NCBI GenBank assembly: GCA_017999645.1
Contig: JAGNLJ010000004.1
Location: forward strand, 1 to 64,000
DNA from: Alphaproteobacteria bacterium
GTDB lineage: Bacteria > Pseudomonadota > Alphaproteobacteria > Micavibrionales > Micavibrionaceae
Reading direction: 5' to 3'
Length of the DNA stretch: 64,000 nucleotides
The notes under the pieces are model-generated. The model saw only the letters and a program-made list of their open reading frames with translations, was not told the origin of the DNA and searched no databases. Below, piece by piece: positions 61,023 through 64,000 of the stretch. The position numbers and the translations under genes were made by a program. Position 1 is the stretch's first letter; each line of letters opens with the position of its first letter.

Positions 61023-62120
61023 ATGGCGAAGACACTCATGTTACTGCCCGGCGACGGCATCGGCCCGGAAGTGATGGCGGAAACCCGCAAGATCATCGAC
61101 TGGGCGAACACACGCGGCGCGGACATCGAAACAAAGGATGGACTCATCGGCGGTTGCTCTTACGACGCTTTCGGCGCGCCGCTCAGCGATGAAACGCTTC
61201 GCCTCTGCCGTGAATCGGATGCAATCTTGATGGGTGCGGTCGGCGGCCCGAAATGGAATAGCGTCGATTATGCCGTACGGCCAGAAGCCGGCCTGCTCCG
61301 CCTCAGGAAAGAACTCGACTTGTTTGCGAATTTGCGTCCGGCGATTGTGTTCGATGCCTTGATCGACGCGTCCACGTTAAAGCCTGAAATCGTCAAAGGC
61401 CTGGATATTCTCATCGTGCGCGAACTGACTGGCGGGGTCTATTTCGGCGAGCCTCGCGGGATCGAAGATCTGGGCAAAGGTGAGCGCCGTGGTTTCAACA
61501 CGCAAACTTATACGACATCCGAAATCAAGCGCGTCGGCCGTGTGGCGTTCGAACTCGCGCGCAAGCGCCGCGGCAAGGTCACGTCCTGCGAAAAGGCCAA
61601 TGTCATGGAATCGGGCAAGCTGTGGCGCGAGGAAATTACCGCCCTGCACGCCGAATACAAGGACGTTCAGTTAGAACATATGTATGCCGACAACTGCGCT
61701 ATGCAGCTCCTCCGTAACCCGTCGCAATTCGATGTCATCGTCACCGACAATTTGTTCGGCGATATTCTTTCCGACGAGGCTGCAATGCTCACAGGTTCGC
61801 TCGGGATGCTGCCGTCCGCCGCTTTGGGGGCGCCGGGATCGCCGGGACTTTATGAGCCCGTGCATGGCTCAGCCCCCGATATCGCCGGCCAAGGCAAGGC
61901 CAACCCGCTGGCCACGATCCTCAGCTTCTCCATGTGCCTGCGTTATTCGCTGGGGCAGCCTGCCCTTGCCGATGCGATTGAAGAGGCCGTGCGTAGCGTG
62001 CTGGATAAAGGAACACGTACCAGTGACATCATGGCGAAAGGATCGCGCGAGGTTTCAACATCCCAAATGGGCGATGCGTTGATTACGGAACTCAAAACCG
62101 CCGAAAGTAAAGCAGCTTAA
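61023..62120 (+). CDS. leuB: 3-isopropylmalate dehydrogenase
   Basis: NAD-dependent oxidative decarboxylation of 3-isopropylmalate. [14 protein letters not shown] at the start, [41 protein letters not shown], and the metal site [16 protein letters not shown] with the NAD loop [17 protein letters not shown] are all present. The ATG at 61023 has GAGGAAAG upstream. About 365 aa. It is the last gene of leuC-HD-leuD-leuB; a family B palindrome and a terminator follow. Confidence 0.97.
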   Translation: MAKTLMLLPGDGIGPEVMAETRKIIDWANTRGADIETKDGLIGGCSYDAFGAPLSDETLRLCRESDAILMGAVGGPKWNSVDYAVRPEAGLLRLRKELDLFANLRPAIVFDALIDASTLKPEIVKGLDILIVRELTGGVYFGEPRGIEDLGKGERRGFNTQTYTTSEIKRVGRVAFELARKRRGKVTSCEKANVMESGKLWREEITALHAEYKDVQLEHMYADNCAMQLLRNPSQFDVIVTDNLFGDILSDEAAMLTGSLGMLPSAALGAPGSPGLYEPVHGSAPDIAGQGKANPLATILSFSMCLRYSLGQPALADAIEEAVRSVLDKGTRTSDIMAKGSREVSTSQMGDALITELKTAESKAA

Positions 62121-62121
62121 C

Positions 62122-62196
62122 CGTCATTGCGAGGAGGCTTTTGCCGACGAAGCAATCCATTCTTTTCTGGATTGCTTCGCTGCGCTCGCAATGACG
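62122..62196. repeat. palindromic repeat, family B, after leuB
   Basis: CGTCATTGCGAG (62122-62133) and CTCGCAATGACG (62185-62196) are perfect inverted ends; the inner arms GAAGCAATCCA and TGGATTGCTTC are also perfect. Same arrangement as at 38730-38801. Confidence 0.92.
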
Positions 62197-62207
62197 ATGG
62201 ATAATAA

Positions 62208-62233
62208 AAAAAGGGCCCCCGAAGGGGCCCTTT
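62208..62233 (-). terminator. bidirectional terminator between leuB and the prepilin gene
   Basis: AAAGGGCCCC and GGGGCCCTTT flank CGAA. On the minus strand a T7 run follows the stem, so it should end the prepilin transcript; on the plus strand the T run is only three bases. Confidence 0.85.
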
Positions 62234-62255
62234 CAAATCCGGTTAGCTCAGATAA

Positions 62256-62981
62256 TTAGTTCTGGAAGCGGATGGCGAGGTCGCACTTTTCAGTTGTGCT
62301 GTCCTGGTCATAGTCGCCTGCGGCTGAACACGCGTTGCCGTTGTCAAATACGGAACCGGTATTACCACGTCCGTCATCCAACTTGGTGTCAATACGCGCA
62401 GCTTCGTTCGCAGTAAGCGTGTTGTTAGCGCTGCCCGCGTTCCATGTGCTGACAAGCCCTAAATAATGCCCAGGAGGAGCGGCTCCATTGCTTCCAAGCG
62501 CTGCGCCGTTTGAATAGCCCGCATGAAAGCCCCCTGCAACTTTAGCTTCAGGATATATATCACCCCATTCGTTAGTCCCCGTATTAGTAATGCCTCCTAA
62601 AAGATCGGATGCTGACAACATGCGGAAAAAGTTTTGTCCTTCACCTGCAGGAGCTCCTAATGGGTTAACGTTAGCATTGCCTGTAGCGAGCCTTCCGTTA
62701 CCATCGCCGTTTACGCAACCCGTGCAGGAACCGGCCGGAAGACGGTTGGCAAAATTGTTCATATCGCCCGGAAGTGAGTCATATTTGTCCCGGAAGGTCG
62801 TGGTTGCAGCATCAATCGCCTTAACCTGCGAGACCGTTGCACCGACCTGCGCGTTGGCGATCAGTTCCTGGCCTTTCAGAATACCGCCGATCAGCAGACC
62901 GATGATAATCATCACGATCGCCAATTCGACGAGGGTAAAGCCTCGTTCCGAGCGGCGATTTTTCAATTCCATAGTATCCAT
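62256..62981 (-). CDS. type IV prepilin-like protein
   Basis: It has a class III signal peptide: a short basic leader, the cleavage motif RGFTLVELAIVM (processing before Phe by prepilin peptidase, with Glu at +5) and a hydrophobic helix to about residue 38. The globular part is rich in Gly, Asn and Ala with four Cys (CTGCVNGDG, NACSAAGDYDQ, EKCDLAI) that could form disulfides, and calcium-like Asp/Asn clusters. AAGGAGAA precedes the ATG. At 241 aa it is longer than most major pilins, so it may be a pseudopilin or alternative pilin. No assembly genes are in the window. Confidence 0.88.
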   Translation of the reverse strand: MDTMELKNRRSERGFTLVELAIVMIIIGLLIGGILKGQELIANAQVGATVSQVKAIDAATTTFRDKYDSLPGDMNNFANRLPAGSCTGCVNGDGNGRLATGNANVNPLGAPAGEGQNFFRMLSASDLLGGITNTGTNEWGDIYPEAKVAGGFHAGYSNGAALGSNGAAPPGHYLGLVSTWNAGSANNTLTANEAARIDTKLDDGRGNTGSVFDNGNACSAAGDYDQDSTTEKCDLAIRFQN

Positions 62982-63137
62982 ATACTGGTTCTCCTTAGTT
63001 GGTTAAAATCAAGAGTTGTTAGGAAGGGGGTGGTAGAGAGGGGTAGTTCAAACCCCTAAAACTATACACAGATTTATCCCCTCGAAATAGCCCCTATTGT
63101 TCCATTTTTGGCTGATTCTCTAAATAAAACCTTAAAA

Positions 63138-63166
63138 ATCAGACACGTACAGTGTCAGTTTGACAA
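63138..63166 (-). promoter_or_regulatory. candidate promoter with embedded palindrome upstream of the prepilin gene
   Basis: On the minus strand TTGTCA (plus 63161-63166) and TCTGAT (plus 63138-63143) are 17 bases apart. A perfect inverted repeat GACAC-N5-GTGTC (63142-63156) lies between them, a likely operator position. The leader to the ATG would be about 150 bases. Confidence 0.45.
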
Positions 63167-63196
63167 GGTGATACACCATAAAAACAGGATCGTAAC

Positions 63197-64000
63197 TTAG
63201 GCGGCTATATCCTGCCGGAACTGTCCCGGCGAGCTGCCTGTGAGTTCCTTAAAGACCCGGTTAAAAGTCGCAAGGGAGTTGAAACCCACCTCCCCGGCCA
63301 CGGTCCGGACGCTGGCATCGGTCTCTTTAAGCATCCTTTTGGCGTCCTCTATACGGTGCTCGTTCATGAGTTGGGGGAAGGTCTTGCTAAAATGAAGGTT
63401 AATGATCCGGGACAGGGCCGCCTCGGAAACCTCGCACTCCCGGGCCAGGTCAGCCCTGGAATAGGCCGGTTCATGGTAGACCTTCTCGAGGGCCATCAGG
63501 CTTTCGATCCTGCGGGCGGTTTCCATGTCCCGGGCCGTAAGCGTATCGGGACCAATATCGGACAGCATGACCGCCTGCGGATATATCCGGAACAGGCTGG
63601 TGCCAACCAGGTAAACAAAGCCAAGCCCGAGAACCGTCCGCACAAGCAGCGCATTTTCCGCATAGGCAGGGTTGAGACTGAGCATCATGACGCCCAGCAT
63701 GAAGATATTGGTGAAAACTAGTGCGAGGATAAGCCAGTAACGCGCCTTGCCGGTTTTTTCGGAGGTTATGGCGGCGAAAACGTCGCGCTGGAGCCAGATT
63801 GCCAGCAGGCTTATACAGCCGGCGATGATGCCGAATATTATCAGGGCCGACTGCATTTCAGGGGCGCCTTCAGAGGGCACCATCAAACGGGTAATGAGAA
63901 AGGCCGCCGGGATCAGGGCCAGCACCCAGAAATGTTTCAGTTCGGGCGTGCGGCTGATCTGCGCGACCTGGATCACAAGCAAAACACTGAGCGGCGGGCC
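63197..64000 (-). CDS. membrane-bound AraC-family transcriptional regulator (5' truncated by window)
   Basis: The frame is open to the right edge, so the N-terminus is missing. The visible N-terminal part has about five hydrophobic segments (e.g. HFWVLALIPAAFLITRL, ALIIFGIIAGCISLLAI, YWLILALVFTNIFMLGVMM). The C-terminal ~110 residues are an AraC double helix-turn-helix: YSRADLARECEVSEAALSRI and RTVAGEVGFNSLATFNRVFK, ending SSPGQFRQD. Membrane-anchored AraC proteins of this build sense unknown envelope or external signals. It lies directly upstream of the prepilin gene in the same direction and may control it. Confidence 0.88.
   Translation of the reverse strand, partial: GPPLSVLLVIQVAQISRTPELKHFWVLALIPAAFLITRLMVPSEGAPEMQSALIIFGIIAGCISLLAIWLQRDVFAAITSEKTGKARYWLILALVFTNIFMLGVMMLSLNPAYAENALLVRTVLGLGFVYLVGTSLFRIYPQAVMLSDIGPDTLTARDMETARRIESLMALEKVYHEPAYSRADLARECEVSEAALSRIINLHFSKTFPQLMNEHRIEDAKRMLKETDASVRTVAGEVGFNSLATFNRVFKELTGSSPGQFRQDIAA

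Noticed and set aside
9769..62196. Palindromic repeats as a CRISPR array
   Set aside because: The copies are dispersed, face each other in pairs and are not spaced by regular unique spacers; no cas genes are present.

Overview
The window is a compact chromosomal segment of an alphaproteobacterium with roughly balanced to moderately high GC. This is inferred from family content and gene order: a TIGR02302/DUF4175 protein, an MJ0042 zinc-ribbon protein beside ftsEX, tyrC with an extended chorismate mutase, the aroK-aroB-CorC run next to xerD, a J-protein/CobS/CobT cluster, an RpoH-type sigma factor, CarD, DUF2336, and rpsP-rimM-trmD-rplS followed by leuCDB. The overall set resembles Micavibrio-like or Rhodospirillales-related lineages, but I cannot place it to genus. 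No prophage, plasmid, CRISPR array, rRNA or tRNA was seen.

Layout. 1-9.9 kb: end of the DUF4175 protein, zinc-ribbon protein, a secreted repeat protein coupled to ftsEX, a YdcF-like protein, an acyltransferase fused to a DUF2125-like domain, then tyrC, chorismate mutase, a methyltransferase and a Nudix hydrolase on the minus strand. 9.9-24.6 kb: parvulin and secA (divergent), alpha/beta hydrolase, FAD oxidoreductase, aldo/keto reductase, CorC-like protein, aroB, aroK, secreted protein, xerD, accA and a ribbon-helix-helix regulator. 24.6-41.2 kb: J-protein, cobS, cobT, hisS, a tautomerase, sufE, clpX, a DHH phosphoesterase, an S66 peptidase, carD, a diverged phosphatase, rpoH, an M48 lipoprotein and a secreted nuclease. 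41.2-52.6 kb: pip, pgk, DUF2336, amn, a GTP cyclohydrolase II/TrpF-like pair, ftsY, a secreted HExxH protein, mtaB and dapF. 52.7-64 kb: ffh, rpsP, a DUF559 nuclease domain running in frame into rimM, trmD, a SIMPL protein, rplS, leuC, an HD-GYP-like gene, leuD, leuB, a prepilin and a membrane AraC regulator cut by the window end.

How the genes work together. Most are housekeeping: envelope division (ftsEX), secretion (secA, ffh, ftsY), aromatic, lysine and leucine biosynthesis, ribosome maturation and stress control (rpoH, clpX, carD). Many neighbours overlap by 1-4 bases (TGATG or ATGA), which suggests translational coupling.

The unusual layer is a set of three families of short palindromic repeats spread through this housekeeping DNA. 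Family A is GTCATCCC..GGGAT, family B is GTCATTGCGAG..GAAGCAATCC, and family C is CCCTCTCCC..GGGAGAGGG. Some copies lie inside genes: a family B palindrome adds about 23 in-frame codons to hisS, a family A unit encodes part of a signal peptide, and another encodes the tail of a nuclease. Two inverted family C units flank a DUF559 endonuclease-like ORF inserted between rpsP and rimM. That arrangement is the best candidate here for an undescribed nuclease-associated palindromic mobile element.
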